In this document: positions 10,345 through 22,531 of the stretch, piece by piece | How the letters are laid out: every line of letters starts with the position of its first letter | How positions within the stretch are numbered: the stretch's first letter is position 1 | DNA from: Turritopsis dohrnii | Taxonomy: Eukaryota; Cnidaria; Hydrozoa; Anthoathecata; Oceaniidae | Length of the DNA stretch: 64,000 nucleotides | NCBI GenBank assembly: GCA_027922465.2 | Contig: BQMF02000051.1 | Span: 744,001 to 808,000 of the forward strand | Direction of reading: 5' to 3' | Notes under the pieces: generated by a model | What the model saw: only the letters and a program-made list of their open reading frames with translations | What the model was told of the DNA's origin: nothing | Database searches by the model: none | Made by a program: the position numbers and the translations under genes

Positions 10345-12620
10345 ATAATATATCGTTATGCATAACGATATAACGTTATATCGTTGTTATCAAGTAACGT
10401 TACTGTAACGATAACGATAACCATATAACGTTACAACATAACGATAAAACGTTGTACGGTTATGAAAACCGTTTCTTGCAGTTCTTGCGAAAGTAATCAC
10501 CATGAAACTTCTTTCAGATTTTTCAGTTTATAACACTTTAATATAAACTAAATGGAAGACTCCATTTCCGAAGTAAACAATTATTTTGTTTTTCAGGAAT
10601 TTCCTCCCTATACAGTTCTAACTCTTTCTGTGGTAGCTGTCTGTGATGATGTGTTTTGAATTTCAGGGAAGGATGTATTATCTTAGAAAATTCTTTTATT
10701 TACAATGCTATCAAACAAAACAAGATAACTATATAAAACCAAAACGTGATTTCAGCCAAAGTATCAGAGAGTTCATATCGGATGTTTTCATACATGAACA
10801 GTCGGTATGTATTCAAATGTTTTTGAAAATGTAGATGCAATGCAATACAAATAAAAGACCTTCCTAATGTTTTTCTCATGGGTAGCATGAAGCCAAATTT
10901 GAAAGAAATTTCCCATAAAGAGTATGTATGCGGCCCTCCAAGATCTTAACAAAAATATTAATGCTGTTGCTGTCTAAAAAAAGTTTCACAAAGGATATTT
11001 GAAAACTTTCTGAGTGAAAATACATCTTCTTGAAATACAACGTTTTCCCCCAAGGGATTGCAATAGCAATCCTGTCGAACAACTTAAGGGGGTAACCCCC
11101 CAGAATTTTTTTTTCAAGACTGAAACGATTTCAGAACTTCTAAAGTATGTCACCACATTACATATTATTACACAGCAAAAACTCTTTAAAATTGGTACCT
11201 GCAGTTGCCATGGCAACCGGTTGCTAAGGATCAAAGTCTTTTTGGGACTCCGCTGCCGGCCTAAATATCACAAAATCTACTTGTCGGATTCTCTTGAAAT
11301 TTGGAAGGTGTCTTAGGTTAAGATAGAAGAGTGTTTTAAGTGGAATAGATTTCCCATATGAATTTCAATTTTCGCTGTATTAATGCTGAAAATGAGGCGT
11401 AAAAAAATTGAGCAATTTTCATTAGAAAAATGTAAATAATAAAATAATTCACAACAATATAGGGAATCTATTTCACTTAAAACACACTAGATAATAAAAT
11501 GAATCTCTCCTGAAAATTTCAGCTTGATCGGTCAAACAGTTCCTCAGAAATTAAGGCCGGCGCGTTAAAAAAGTCCATTTTGAAGAAAAAGCCCAGAAAA
11601 CGTAAGAATATAGTTTAAATAAAGAAAAGTGTTAAAAACACAAAACTTTTGGAATCCTATCCTATCCTGTCCCTATATCCATACCATCCCGCTTGTGGGT
11701 AGCTCTTTTAACTCTTGTGCATGCATCTTGCATTGATGAATCAGCAACTTCTTTTACAGCTTTAGCTAAACGACTATCTTATCGAAATTATTACTAGTCA
11801 TTGGTTTTGGTAAGTTCATTAAAGCCAAGAAACGTTCAAGTTCAGCGTAACCATGACCTAAGTTCCAGCATACTGTAGACAGCTCTAGTATTCACTTCAA
11901 ATGATATAGTGGTGGTGGATTTAGAAGTGTACTTTTCAATGAAATAACTACAACTGTTGGCACTGAAATATCAAACATGACGCAAGTCCACTTTTTTTTT
12001 GGGAGACTTCGGTAAGTTTCATGTTGCCTAACATCAGAAGGCTAACCATATAAGGCTAACCACAGATGATAAAATTTCCATATTAATTATTCTGTACCCA
12101 CTGACTCTTCTGTCTGAAGATGGAGACTGTTCTTGGATATGTACAACCTTTCTTTGAGAGGCAGTTTTTAATTGTTCAGATTTTGTGTCGACAGTTGGAT
12201 TATCCATGGATGAAACATTGTCTATATTTACAGTATTTACAAGTGCTGCTTCTGGAGTATTCAAATTATTTACATTACTATTTACATCTTTGTCAGTATT
12301 TACATCAGCAAGAACTTTAGATCCACAAAATCCTCTTCTTCTTCTTGGTTTCTTGGTCCTAGCTTTTACTCTACAAATTTTAGGCATTTTTCACTTTTAG
12401 TATGGACAATTTCAAATTCAAACTCCACCGAAACACTTCCAATTTGTGTTTTTTGCTCAATTTTGTTTTGCTTGATAGCCCAGTTATTTACGGAACATTC
12501 TCACCTTGAGTATGGTATTAACGTTGCAGAAGAATGATAAATAACGTTATTTCTTTTGTTCTTTTTAAACCATAAAACGTTATTCATATAACGTTTTATC
12601 GTTTGTTATCAAAATCCGCT
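10345..12620 (-). mobile_element. Non-autonomous element with ACGTTAT-rich ends
   Basis: The left end (10345-10480) and right end (12525-12615) hold dense ATAACGTTAT / CGATAAAACGTT motifs in opposite orientation. The left block plus the following TTCTTGCGAAAGTAATCACC run is repeated at 61445-61670, showing a dispersed family. The only coding relic is the minus-strand frame at 12034-12387. Exact TIR ends and TSD were not resolved. Confidence 0.55.
12034..12387 (-). CDS. Mutator-like transposase N-terminal exon (remnant)
   Basis: 117 residues from ATG 12387. It opens MPKICRVKARTKKPRRRRGF (basic) and ends SGYRIINMEILSSVVS. That start and GYR-x-I/L-x-M/L-E-x-L pattern is what I know from the N-terminus of Mutator-like domain proteins common in cnidarian genomes. 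Between them is a low-complexity Asn/Val/Thr stretch. No cysteine module or DDE region follows, so only a first exon remains. The identification rests on short motifs. Confidence 0.5.
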   Translation of the reverse strand: MPKICRVKARTKKPRRRRGFCGSKVLADVNTDKDVNSNVNNLNTPEAALVNTVNIDNVSSMDNPTVDTKSEQLKTASQRKVVHIQEQSPSSDRRVSGYRIINMEILSSVVSLIWLAF

Positions 12621-15221
12621 AGACGGTCACATATATTAATTTGACTATGCTGACTACGAATTTGCTACTCATTTTTTACAGTATGTTCAAGAAAGGAAAA
12701 TTTGGGCCTAAGGTACACTAAATTTTCAAAGTAGTGCTTCAACTTCAGTTTCTCACTTGTATTGACTATAGTTGGCGAAAAAATCAAACCGATTTGATTT
12801 TCCACCAATTTTTTGGTCATGAATAATTAACAAGTTGAGACGCTGAAACTTGACTTTTTGATTTACAATTCTAAAGCCTGAAAACACCTAGTTAAAACAA
12901 AAATCTTTACGTATAAAACACACTTACCATATAAACTTAACAGTTTACAAAGGAATTCTATTTTACGTTTCGAAACTTTCAAATCTGCAATCTTGTTAAT
13001 GTTCCTTCGTGCAGAGATAATCTGTGTTACGTCTTTTCATATATTATATATCTATTTTACCACAGATTGATTCAATAAAGTGCTTATGAAACAATTACTT
13101 TGTTTCGCACAACATAGCATCTTAAAAATTTAAGTACATTTTTCCAAGACATTTTCCATATTTTTTCAAAAACCACTTTTTCATTTTTCACAAAAATGTA
13201 CCAGTCGAAAGAACTTGAAAAGGGCTTTCCATTGATGCATAAATTATTTTGACATTTAGTATATTTATTTTAAATACAGCTTTGAAGTTTCCTTTTAACA
13301 TCCTGGAACAAACTAGCTAACGACTTTTATGTACAGGTTTCTTTGTCAAACAAGCTGTACGCACTGCACGAAATTTAATGTCTGTTAAAATCTGTTAATG
13401 TAGACCATGATCCATCACATAAAAAAAGCTCTGGAAAATACTTTTCGTGATCTCCCTCTCAGAACCAACTGATTTTCATGTTTTTGGCGTTTTTTCAGTG
13501 AGTACATTTGAAATTCGAAAAGTTTCCCAAGTTTTCCACCTGCAGTTTCTAGTAATTAGGCCTCAAAATTATAATTATCGTGCGTATCGATTTTCATCGT
13601 ATTTTATCGATTTTGATTCTTTTGTTAGTAAAATTTTAAAACCAATGTAAGGATTCCAAAATTTGAGAGATAATTTGTTAAAAATAAAGTTTTGTTTTGG
13701 TTGAGAGTGCCTTTTATCGTATTAATGTCAAAACATCGTGTAATTAACGAGTCTGGCTCGAGAAAACATCGAATAACCTTCATAACTGCATAATTTTGGA
13801 CGGGAAGGTATCAAAACAATGGAATATTATATTAGCTACATCTGTGCTGCATTATTAAGTAAATGTGTGCATATTTAACCTTCCCGACTAATATTCACTC
13901 TTGATTATGTACATTACAACAAATAGAAAACAACACTATTTTACAGTATAATTGATCAGTGCGCAGTTAGCAGCTGATCTTTCATTAGCGTTTGTCTGGC
14001 CTTCCGTCCGTTATTCCAGAATTTTTGTTCACAGTTCTAGCCTGGATTTCTCCTTACACTGGAGTAAAGGGTTTTTCTCGTTGCACATTGAACTTTGGCG
14101 TAGTTAGGTAGATAAGAATAGAGGCTAGTCTTCAGTGAAGTGGTACGCCATTTTTTTCTCAGTCAGTGGTGCAGATGCAGTGGAATATGTTTTGTTTTCT
14201 GCAAGTTCTTTGAAGAGTTGATTCAACAGATAAAATATTAAATGATGGAAATAAATGATTTTAGTTCAGTAATATCCTAGAATGTTTTGTTTTATATTTT
14301 GAATGAACGTGTGAAAACAGAACAAAAATATTTACGTCTCAAAAATGTCACCTAACCCATTGTTTGTTATTTGTTGATGATAACAACAGTGTTACGATGA
14401 TTGGTAATTAATTTTTTGGAACAGTAAAGGATTGAAGCTGTGGCATTAGAGCAAAGGCGAAATTTTATCAGCCAGTCTGAAGACCCATAACTACTGAAAC
14501 GCATGATACACAACAGCCATAAAAGGGAGCCCTTTACTTTATGTGGAAAAAAGTTATGTTAAGTTATGTTAATTCAATAATATCTATAACAAAAACTGCA
14601 AGTAAAAACGTGATGTTCAGAAAACCAATTGCGTAGTTTTTTAATACACAGGATTGAGACGAATGATAATAACATGAAAACACCTGATTGAGTGTGCTAC
14701 CTAGATAATCGCTTAATCTGACAACAGAGACAGAATTTACTATGAATGAATTCCATGATCACATATATGAACTGTTTTAATACTTTTGTATGATATTTTA
14801 TTTCTTAAAAATTAATATAGTTAATTTTTCTAATTACGAACAACCTTTCTTATTACAAGCTTAAATCAAAACACATTCCACGTAACATTCTGTAAATTAA
14901 AAACTATACAATTCCTGGCTGTGTTGTCAATCAAGCCAGAACACAAACGTCTGCTTTCAGCTAACATGTATATAAGTGATTTGCTTATGAATGTATATTT
15001 TTACTACCGAAATCTGTTTATTTGTTATTTCATATTTTTTTCATTTGGAATTTAGGCTATTTCAGTGGTGTAAGTGAGTTAAACTTTGGGCAGGTGCGTT
15101 TTTCATGCATTTGGGCTTGGAATATACAATCATAAAGCACCATGCCAACAAACGCACAAAGCTACTTTATGGAATTTTGTTGACAAATAGTTAATGATTT
15201 ATATGAATTTAGTAAAAAGAA
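12621..15221. repeat. Dispersed repeat copies, no gene seen
   Basis: 13130-13290 (TTTTTCAAAAACCACTTTTTC onward) recurs at 56570-56720. 14570-14800 (AAAACTGCAAGT, AGAAAACCAATT, CGCTTAATCTGACA blocks) recurs at 44640-44870. 14810-14900 resembles 4950-5040 and 56460-56540. These look like scattered pieces of one or two old elements. Confidence 0.5.
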
Positions 15222-16393
15222 CTAATATCCCGGGTAAAAACGTTTTACCGAACTTAACTTCGAAAACATTAGGTCAAATCCACCATTCCCGTGTACGTAC
15301 CCCGGGACGAAAAAATAAATCATAGAATCGCAACTCAAAAGTGTACCCATGTTGTAGAGCTCGAAAAGCTGATCAAAAAAGTGTATGGGAACGTTTCGCT
15401 ACGACCAACCGTTGCGGAGATATCGCTGATCAAAGATTTCGATGACGTCATATCCGCAGTACCAAATAAAATTTAGGCCCAAATGATGTGTCACCCCATC
15501 ACCCGTATCGTTGACCCCAAAAAACGTCAGTTATACCTATTGGTTCTTGAGATATTTCCCCAAAAACGTCGCGTTCGATTGGGGATGCAATGCAATGATT
15601 CCCCGTGATCATAAAAACTGACGTCAAATGATGCCACGTGCTTTTGGAATGATCGTGAAAAAAGTGTCACTTTTTACCGAACTTAACTTCGAAAAGGATG
15701 GGTCAAAATCGCCTTTCCCGTGAACGATCCCCGTGATGAAAATTTCAATTTAGGAATTGGAAACGGAAAATGTAGCCATGTTGTAGAGCTCGAAAATCTG
15801 ATCAAAAAAATGTATGGGATCGTTTCGCTACGACCAACCGTTGCGGAGATATCGCTGATCAAACACGTCCGTTCAGTTTCACTAGAAATGCGGAATCTTA
15901 TTATACGCATGCGCATTTAAAGCATGATGTCTAGCATTGCAAGGAAAAGAAAAAGCTCCGTTCTCAAATTCAGTCGTTTACTTTATGACTGAATTTCTGG
16001 AAAATAAACAGAATATTAACTATGTAACCCTATAACTTTTGGATAGCTAAATGAATAAACTTACTCTTCCACTGCATCATTGTTTTCTTTCTTCTCTATT
16101 CTTTGAAAACAACAGCGACAAAATTAGTTAAATTTAATATCAAATATCCATTATTTAAGCTGTTGAAACCGACACTTGATGAGTTTTATTTGCAAAACAA
16201 AACTATATCAGAGCATCAGTAGCCATGTAACTAGGTTTCCTGAAAGTTTCAAGTTCCTAAAAATTTTTTTCACCAACATTTTACGAGTAAATCTAGATGT
16301 CACTAACATCAAAATATTATATCAAATTTTCCAGCCACAAATCTTTTACAAAAAAAATCGAATGTCAATCGAACTCTCAGCGAATACTTTATT

Positions 16394-16469
16394 CAACCTT
16401 GTACCCAGTATTTCTTGTCTTTTCACTATTCAAATGGCGAAATAACAAGAAACATTGGGTACGATGATG
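16394..16469. mobile_element. 76-bp MITE, CAACCTCG family (diverged)
   Basis: CAACCTTGTACCCAGTATTTC pairs with GAAACATTGGGTACGATGATG, with inner TTCTTG/CAAGAA. Same family as 389-458 and 3101-4669 but more diverged; the flanking duplication is no longer clear. Confidence 0.65.
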
Positions 16470-16618
16470 CTTACTTTTTATGTTACAGAAGATTCTTTGT
16501 TGTTGTTGTGACAAACAAAGAATCTTCTGTTAAGACAATGGATAAACATGCCCGTATCGTTCGTCGATCGTGTAGAACTGCATAGAGATAAAGATTGCTC
16601 TGTCTGTGATAAGAGAAC

Positions 16619-16876
16619 CCAGCCGGCAAAAAGACGTTTTGAAAACGTTTTAAAGACGTCTTAAATCCGTCTTAAACTAGTCGGATTTGTCCGTTTAGAA
16701 AACGTCTTTTAAAGACGTCTTTAAAACGTTATAAAAAGACATTTTCTTAACGGACAAATCCGACTAGTTTAAGACGGATTTAAGACGTCTTTTTCTAACG
16801 TTTTAAAGACGTCTTCATTTTATCTGTTTTTAAAACCACTTTAATATGTCTTTTCAGGTGCGTTTCTCCTTGGGTA
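16619..16876. mobile_element. Foldback element with AAGACGT/AAACGT arrays
   Basis: Starts CCAGCCGGCAAAAAGACG. The core is a strong inverted repeat: 16655-16690 (TAAATCCGTCTTAAACTAGTC) pairs with about 16755-16790, with TTAAAGACGTCTT motifs throughout. The right terminus is decayed. It belongs to the CCCAGYGGGC family by its left end and its array-type interior. Confidence 0.6.
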
Positions 16877-16914
16877 CAAAAGACCATTAATTAGTTTTTC
16901 ATGTGTTCATGTTT

Positions 16915-16950
16915 CAGTAATGAATGAATGAATGAATGAATAAAGAAATA
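16915..16950. repeat. GAAT/AAAT microsatellite
   Basis: About six GAAT repeats followed by AAAT-type repeats. Confidence 0.8.
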
Positions 16951-19705
16951 AATAAGAAAACTGATGACAAAATCTTCTTATCCAAATATTTACATGTAAT
17001 TTATAAATAAATTGAGAAACAAGTGGCTCATAACACTGCCAAAGTTTAAAACCGGTTATTATTAAAAAATATTCCGTAAAACGTAAGTATAGTCTTTCAT
17101 AAAATAAGGTATAAAAAAGACTCTTGAAAAAGTAATCGAAGTAATGTTTAAATTTTAGAAATTTTTATGGGTTAGAACTGTTTCCTGTTTGATTTTACTG
17201 TAACTAAAACTCAGAATGGCAGAAATTTTTTGAAATCCAAAAACCAAAAAGACATGCACCTCACTTGTTTATATGTTTTTATGCACTGAAGATGATTTTT
17301 ATCAAAAAGCTTTTGCTATTTTAAACACGAGTCTTATCTATTTTTCACATATGTTTTAACCTGGCATAATATTATTCTACACATGCAAATAAAAAATGGT
17401 GATTTTTCAATTAGCAGGAGCGGCTGTTGTTGTCATGTTTTTCGTCAGTGAAACAAGAGCAGCTTTTAGTTTATCGCATGATTTTGTGTATTTCTTCCTC
17501 AGCTTTTTTGACAGGGATCTAAAATACAAAAACCCTATTTAATGAGAGGTGTTGTAACAATCACAAAAATGAAAACATCTAGAGTAAACAGGACACATAC
17601 CAGTAACTGCTGATGTAATCTTTTCTCATCAAATGTTTTGTTATCATGTTAAGAGAACAATAAGCAACTTGGGTGAAAATAATCTAAATAAAGAATGACA
17701 AACCTGAAAAACAGATAAAACATTCATTTCTATCATTAAACTCCTTAGACATTTCGAAACATCATCGAAGAGTGTATATGGCAGAACAACAAACTCATAA
17801 CAAGCACAAAAATTAAATATCAGTGCAAGAAACACAAGAATAACATAGATGCTGATGTATATATCTTTATATATATCTTGAATATAAAAACAAACATGAC
17901 AGGCAAACTTTTCCAAAAACTTCTGTTATTGGGTAAATTAAATAATCTCAAGTATCTTAATCAAAGTGAAATGTCTAAACTTTGTCTAAACTAAACTTTG
18001 CATCCATCATTTTAAGAAATTCATCTTTTCGTACAACTTCAAAGTTCTGAATGGAAAGAAACACTTCATGCGTTCGAAAATTTGTTCTAAAATTTTGGCA
18101 ATGTCATTGTGGATGGTTTCTACTTATTGGTAGTGAGTTAGTAATCAGAAATGATTGCTACAGATAAATTTGTAATGAATTACTGATTAATTTACTAGAA
18201 ATTATAACTTGTTATGATTTTCCCCCTCAAAAAGGATTCTCATCACATGAGAAACAATGATGAGAAACAATGTAAACGAATGTAATAGGCAGTCATTGTT
18301 AGTTTTATTATTGTAATTACAAATTTGAGTTTGAAAACCTTTGAAAGTAAAGAAAGTAAAACAAGGAAACCTTTCCTTACAGTTGTTACAAAGTTTCTCT
18401 TAAAGAAGATAATTTCTACAAAACATTCATTGACTTACCTTGCAGTATCAAATGTCTTCATTTTCACGTTAATCAGCCAATTTACATTCACATTAAAAAA
18501 ATTTTTAGGTCTTTGAATTTATCATTTTCTGAAAGTTCAATGATTTGGCTTTTTAATAACATATAGCTTTTTCTGCGAAATACTCATTTGATATCAATTT
18601 TTAACTGTTTTCCACGTACACCAACAGCTAACCCAGCAAAATGTGTCTTTTTGATTTACACAATAAACGTTATCCAGTTGAAGAATCATGTTGTTCTAAA
18701 CTGTTTTCTTCTCCACAAAGGATGAATAATCGATTCCAATCGGTCAGCGTGGTTACATTACGTTAAAAAGTAGTAAAAATTCATCTGTTTTCAGGCCCAT
18801 GAACGTGACCTGAACGAAGCCATTCTCAATACTTACAAAAACGGCTGAAATTAAAGTTTCAACTGCGCATGCGTATAATAATATTCCGCAAGCGAACGGA
18901 CGTGCAAAGATTTCGATGACGTCATATCCGCAGTACCAAATAAAATTTAGGCCTAAATGATGCGTCACCACATCACCCGTATCGCTGACCCCAAAAAACG
19001 TCAGTTATCCCTATTGGTTCTCGAGATATTTCCCCAAAAACGTTGCGTTCGATTGGGGATGCAATGCAATGATTCCCCGTGATCATAAAAACTGACGTCA
19101 AATGATGCCACGTGCTTTTGGAATGATCGTGAAAAAAGTGTCTCTCGCCTCGACGTGGTTTTACGCGCACATAAGAGGACGATGACCGTAAAAATTAAAC
19201 AAATATATCACTCTCTAAAATAAAAGTGGGATGCACAAAGCGAATTAGTATAATAAGACTAGTATCCCGGGTAAAAACTTTTTACCGAACTTAACTTCGA
19301 AAAGGATGGGTCAAAATCGCCTTTCCTGTGAACGATCCCCGTGATGAAAATTTCAATTTAGGAATTGGAAACGGAAAATGTAGCCATGTTGTAGAGCTCG
19401 AAAATCTGATCAAAAAAATGTATGGGATCATTTCGCTACGACCAACCGTTGCGGAGATATCGTCGATCAAAGGTTTTGATGACGTCATATCCGCAGTACC
19501 AAATAAAATTTAGGCCCAAATGTTGCGTCACCCCATCACCCGTGTCGCGGACCCTAAAAAACGTCAATTATCCCAATTGGTTCCCGAAATAATTCCCCAA
19601 AAACGTCGCGTTCGATTGGGGTTGCAATGCAATGATTCCCCCGTGATCCGATAAAAATAACTGACGTCACGCCGCGTGCTATTATGCCAATCGTCAATTG
19701 TCAAT

Positions 19706-20959
19706 TGATTGATTGATTGATTCGGTTTATTTCGTAAAGTTACAATTTACATCACCGAGATATGAAGATATCGTAAAAATATAATTTTTTTTTTTTTTTT
19801 TTTTTTAATTTTGTCATCCCACATTTTCTTGTTTGTTTTTACGATGTGAGCTGCTTCTTCCCAAGTCCACCCCAAAGATTTTAAATCATTCTTCATGCGG
19901 GAGATCCACGTGGTTTTTGGTTTGCCTGGTGGTTTCCGGTATTTCGATGTGACGTATCGGAGCGCCTCATACATAGGTGTGGATTCATTTTGCTTGATTA
20001 GTTTTTCGAACCAATTGAATCTCCTTCTCTGCACCACTTTACTCCAGTCTATCATTTTTGTTCTTTCTCGAAGTCTTTGGTTGCTGATTTTGTTCGGATA
20101 TATTGTATGTAGGACAAATGTTCTTATAAGTGTTCTTTGGAATGTGTCGAGTTGTTCTTCCATGGATTTCGATAGTGTCCAGGTCTCGCTGTTATAAAGG
20201 AAGATTGGCTGTATGTATGTTTGTAGGATGTTCATTTTTGTTTTTGTTGTCAAGGCTTTGTTGTTAAAGAACTGGTTCAGATTTTTTGCAGCATTTATCG
20301 CTAAGATTTTCCTCCGTTTTATGTCTTGTTGAGTGTCTAACATTGTACCCAGGAATTTACATTTTTTCCACTCGTTTGAACTCCTGTTTATTCTGTATTC
20401 TTCTGTTTTGGTGTCGTTTATCTGCAGTCCTCTCTTTTTCAGTTGTTCTTTTATTTCTTTCTTGTACCTTTGGAGTTTGCTGTAGTCACTTGTAATTTTG
20501 CTGATGTCGTCAGCATACTGCATATCTAGGTCGATGTGTCTTTTGGGGGTTATTTTCGAGTAGTTGTGCTCAGTCAGTTCATCTGGTATTTCACTTGATT
20601 TGATGTTTCGTTGAAAATAATGATGGTCATGTAGCGTGTTGTCATCTCTGAGTAACAATTTCGCTAGGTAGAATGTAAATATGTTTGCACTAGCGCAGTC
20701 TCCTTGTGGGGCTCCTGTATCAGTCATGAAAGTTTTACTGGTCGTTTCTCCACACTTTACTGTTAGAGTTACTTCCAGTAATTTTTTCATTATGTAGAGT
20801 TCATCTTCGTTGATTGTATTTTGTAGGTCTTCTATAAGTTGTTTTCTCAGTATAGTGTCAAACGCTTTGCTCATGTCTAGGAGTGTTAAGAAAACTGTCT
20901 CATCTTTTGATGTTATTGTGCGTTCAATTATTAATTTTGTTGCAAAGACATGCTCTGTA
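19706..20959 (-). mobile_element. 5'-truncated LINE with 13-bp TSD
   Basis: The duplication GTCAATTGTCAAT lies at 19693-19705 and 20960-20972. On the minus strand the 3' end is a (TCAA)n-like tail; a 22-bp A run sits just before the coding end. The 5' end is cut within the reverse transcriptase, a normal outcome of target-primed reverse transcription. Inserted into Helitron H1, so younger than it. Confidence 0.85.
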
Positions 20960-20964
20960 GTCAA
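19747..20964 (-). CDS. Non-LTR reverse transcriptase, 5'-truncated
   Basis: About 400 residues. RT landmarks in order: LLDMSKAFDT (first catalytic Asp), GAPQGDCASANIFTFYLA, MQYADD (catalytic YADD) and KFLGTMLD. The C-terminal part RRRFNWFEKLIKQNESTPM, then PGKPKTTWISRMKNDLK, is of the kind found after the RT in several LINE clades. The poly-A run encodes IKKKKKKKII near the end. No endonuclease remains. The frame runs a few bases into the target duplication, so its first residues are not part of the element. I cannot place the clade safely. Confidence 0.85.
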   Translation of the reverse strand: MTTEHVFATKLIIERTITSKDETVFLTLLDMSKAFDTILRKQLIEDLQNTINEDELYIMKKLLEVTLTVKCGETTSKTFMTDTGAPQGDCASANIFTFYLAKLLLRDDNTLHDHHYFQRNIKSSEIPDELTEHNYSKITPKRHIDLDMQYADDISKITSDYSKLQRYKKEIKEQLKKRGLQINDTKTEEYRINRSSNEWKKCKFLGTMLDTQQDIKRRKILAINAAKNLNQFFNNKALTTKTKMNILQTYIQPIFLYNSETWTLSKSMEEQLDTFQRTLIRTFVLHTIYPNKISNQRLRERTKMIDWSKVVQRRRFNWFEKLIKQNESTPMYEALRYVTSKYRKPPGKPKTTWISRMKNDLKSLGWTWEEAAHIVKTNKKMWDDKIKKKKKKKIIFLRYLHISVM

Positions 20965-21469
20965 TTGTCAATGGTCTAACGAAAAAATGACCACGATTAA
21001 AAAGATTTTGACCGTAAATTTTAAAAAAACACAACACTGTCTAAAATAAAAGTGGGATGCACGATTGCGGATTAGTATAAGTAGACTAGCCGCCAGGGCG
21101 GCGTCGCTCGCCACCCATGTTCAGCTTGCGTTGTGTCGCAGAATTTAACTTGTGTAAAAGATTTTTTAATTCTTTAATTCATTTCTAACATTCAGAAGAT
21201 TTAAAACAGAAACAAACAGCAATACGTCTCAGAATATACATATACGCAGAAGAGAAGTAACTTTAATGTAAAAATGGCAATATATAACACAAAACTGTTT
21301 ACCCAGACATACAAAACCAAACATTGAATAACATTACAAAAATGTTAATTCAAAACAAATTCATACCTTCCAAATTTTGCTTTTGTTCCAAAGTTACTAC
21401 TGGACTGCAATCATTAATGAATTTTGAAATGATATATAGTCTGTTCTTCCCAAAACCATCAACATCATG

Positions 21470-22531
21470 CCCAGCAGGCACCCAACGTTATACTAACGTT
21501 AGTATAACGTTAAATACTTACGTTAGCATAACGTTGGGAAGTTACATCAGGACAACGTTAAATTTCGTTAACAACATGAAAATCTTATAACATTGTAATG
21601 ACTTCTGAAGTCATTATAAACAAATCCCGGTGTCCATCCCAACAAAGTAAGACAATTGACGAAAACTTCGAATAGTCATAGAAGTTGATATTTACCTTTA
21701 ATTGACAAGAAAAGTATATTTTTATGTCAATATTTACGCATGCCTAATAGAAGAAAAAGAAACAAATATAAGTGGGTGTTAAACGAATGCTTGTGGTTAC
21801 GGCAAATTGCAATAAATAAAAATCAATGGAAATTTATGCTAGAACAGATATCTATTTTCCAGCTGACTAATGTCCATAGAGCAGACATTTTGTGCTTTCA
21901 TATGTTAACAAAGCAAAACACTCTGGGGATACAACAAAACTAATCAGAAACCTTGAGTAAAAGATTTCTATTAAAAATAATCAAGTAGCAGGCCCTAATA
22001 CTCAAGCTATCATCTATAAGTCATGTAGTACAGATCTTGCCAGCAAAACCAAGATTAAATAATCCAACTGATTTCTCGTTTTACGGCTACACTAGATATT
22101 ATAATAGACATATTACCATGCGTAAAATAGAGAGGAAATACTAGGTTAGCACGGTAAAAGCGAGTTCTTTTCAAGAGATACACTTCTTAATTGAAAAGGC
22201 GAAAATGTGTATCAAGTGCGAATCAAAATTCATATCATCCTCAAGGACTTACCTATGATAGCCCTTACTAACGTAAGTATTTAACGTTATACTAATTAAA
22301 AAAAGACTTCCATTCTAACCAACCACTAACGTTACCACAACGTAAAAACTAACGTAACACTAACGTTAATACAACTTAAATTAACGAAATTTAACGTTGT
22401 CCTGATGTAACTTTCTAACGTTGTACTAACGTAAGTAGTTAACGTTGGAATAACGTTGGTTTTACGTTGGTAACGTTAAACCTAGAACCAACGTTAGACT
22501 AACGTTAGATAAACGTTGGGTGCCTGCTGGG
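21470..22531. mobile_element. 1.06-kb element with ACGTT arrays
   Basis: Ends CCCAGCAGGCACCCAACGTT and AACGTTGGGTGCCTGCTGGG are perfect inverted repeats. The first 100 bp and last 230 bp are arrays of AACGTTA in both orientations, sharing AAGTTACATCAGGACAACG. The core (21600-22250) is non-coding apart from chance frames. Same termini as 3633-4376, but the array motif is ACGTT instead of ACGTC. TG on both sides may be the TSD. Confidence 0.8.

Larger units (their letters stand above)
15864..18904. mobile_element. 3.0-kb CAC-ended TIR element, 4-bp TSD
   Basis: Ends: CACGTCCGTTC at the left and GAACGGACGTG at the right, followed inward on both sides by GCGGAAT, TTATTATACGCATGCGCA. CAAA is duplicated on both sides (15860-15863, 18905-18908), and removing the insert restores the GATCAAAGATTTCGATGACG order found elsewhere in the repeat. 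Known: CAC termini with short duplications are typical of the CACTA/Chapaev (CMC) group. No transposase seen inside, so non-autonomous. It carries nested small elements at 16394-16469 and 16619-16876. Confidence 0.8.
15222..19258 (-). mobile_element. Helitron-like element H0 (minus strand)
   Basis: Read on the minus strand, the 5' end is TCTTATTATACTAATTCGC (ending at 19258) followed by GTGCATCCCACTTTTATTTT. The 3' end is a hairpin (GGTAAAACGTTTTTACC) followed by CGGGATATTAG and a T outside. Known: Helitrons start with TC, end with a short hairpin plus CTRR and insert between A and T. Here CTAG has become TTAG. The interior is non-coding, contains two diverged copies of a 190-bp block (15250-15440 and 15674-15860), and is split by the 3-kb element at 15864-18904. 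Confidence 0.75.
19259..21085 (-). mobile_element. Helitron-like element H1 (minus strand)
   Basis: Minus-strand 5' end TCTACTTATACTAATCCGC (ending at 21085). The 3' end has hairpin GGTAAAAAGTTTTTACC, then CGGGATACTAG at 19259, immediately followed by the T that begins H0. Interior shares the 190-bp block of H0 (19270-19480) and the CCCCGTGATC/TGACGTCA blocks. A LINE is inserted at 19706-20959. No Rep/helicase, so non-autonomous. Confidence 0.75.
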
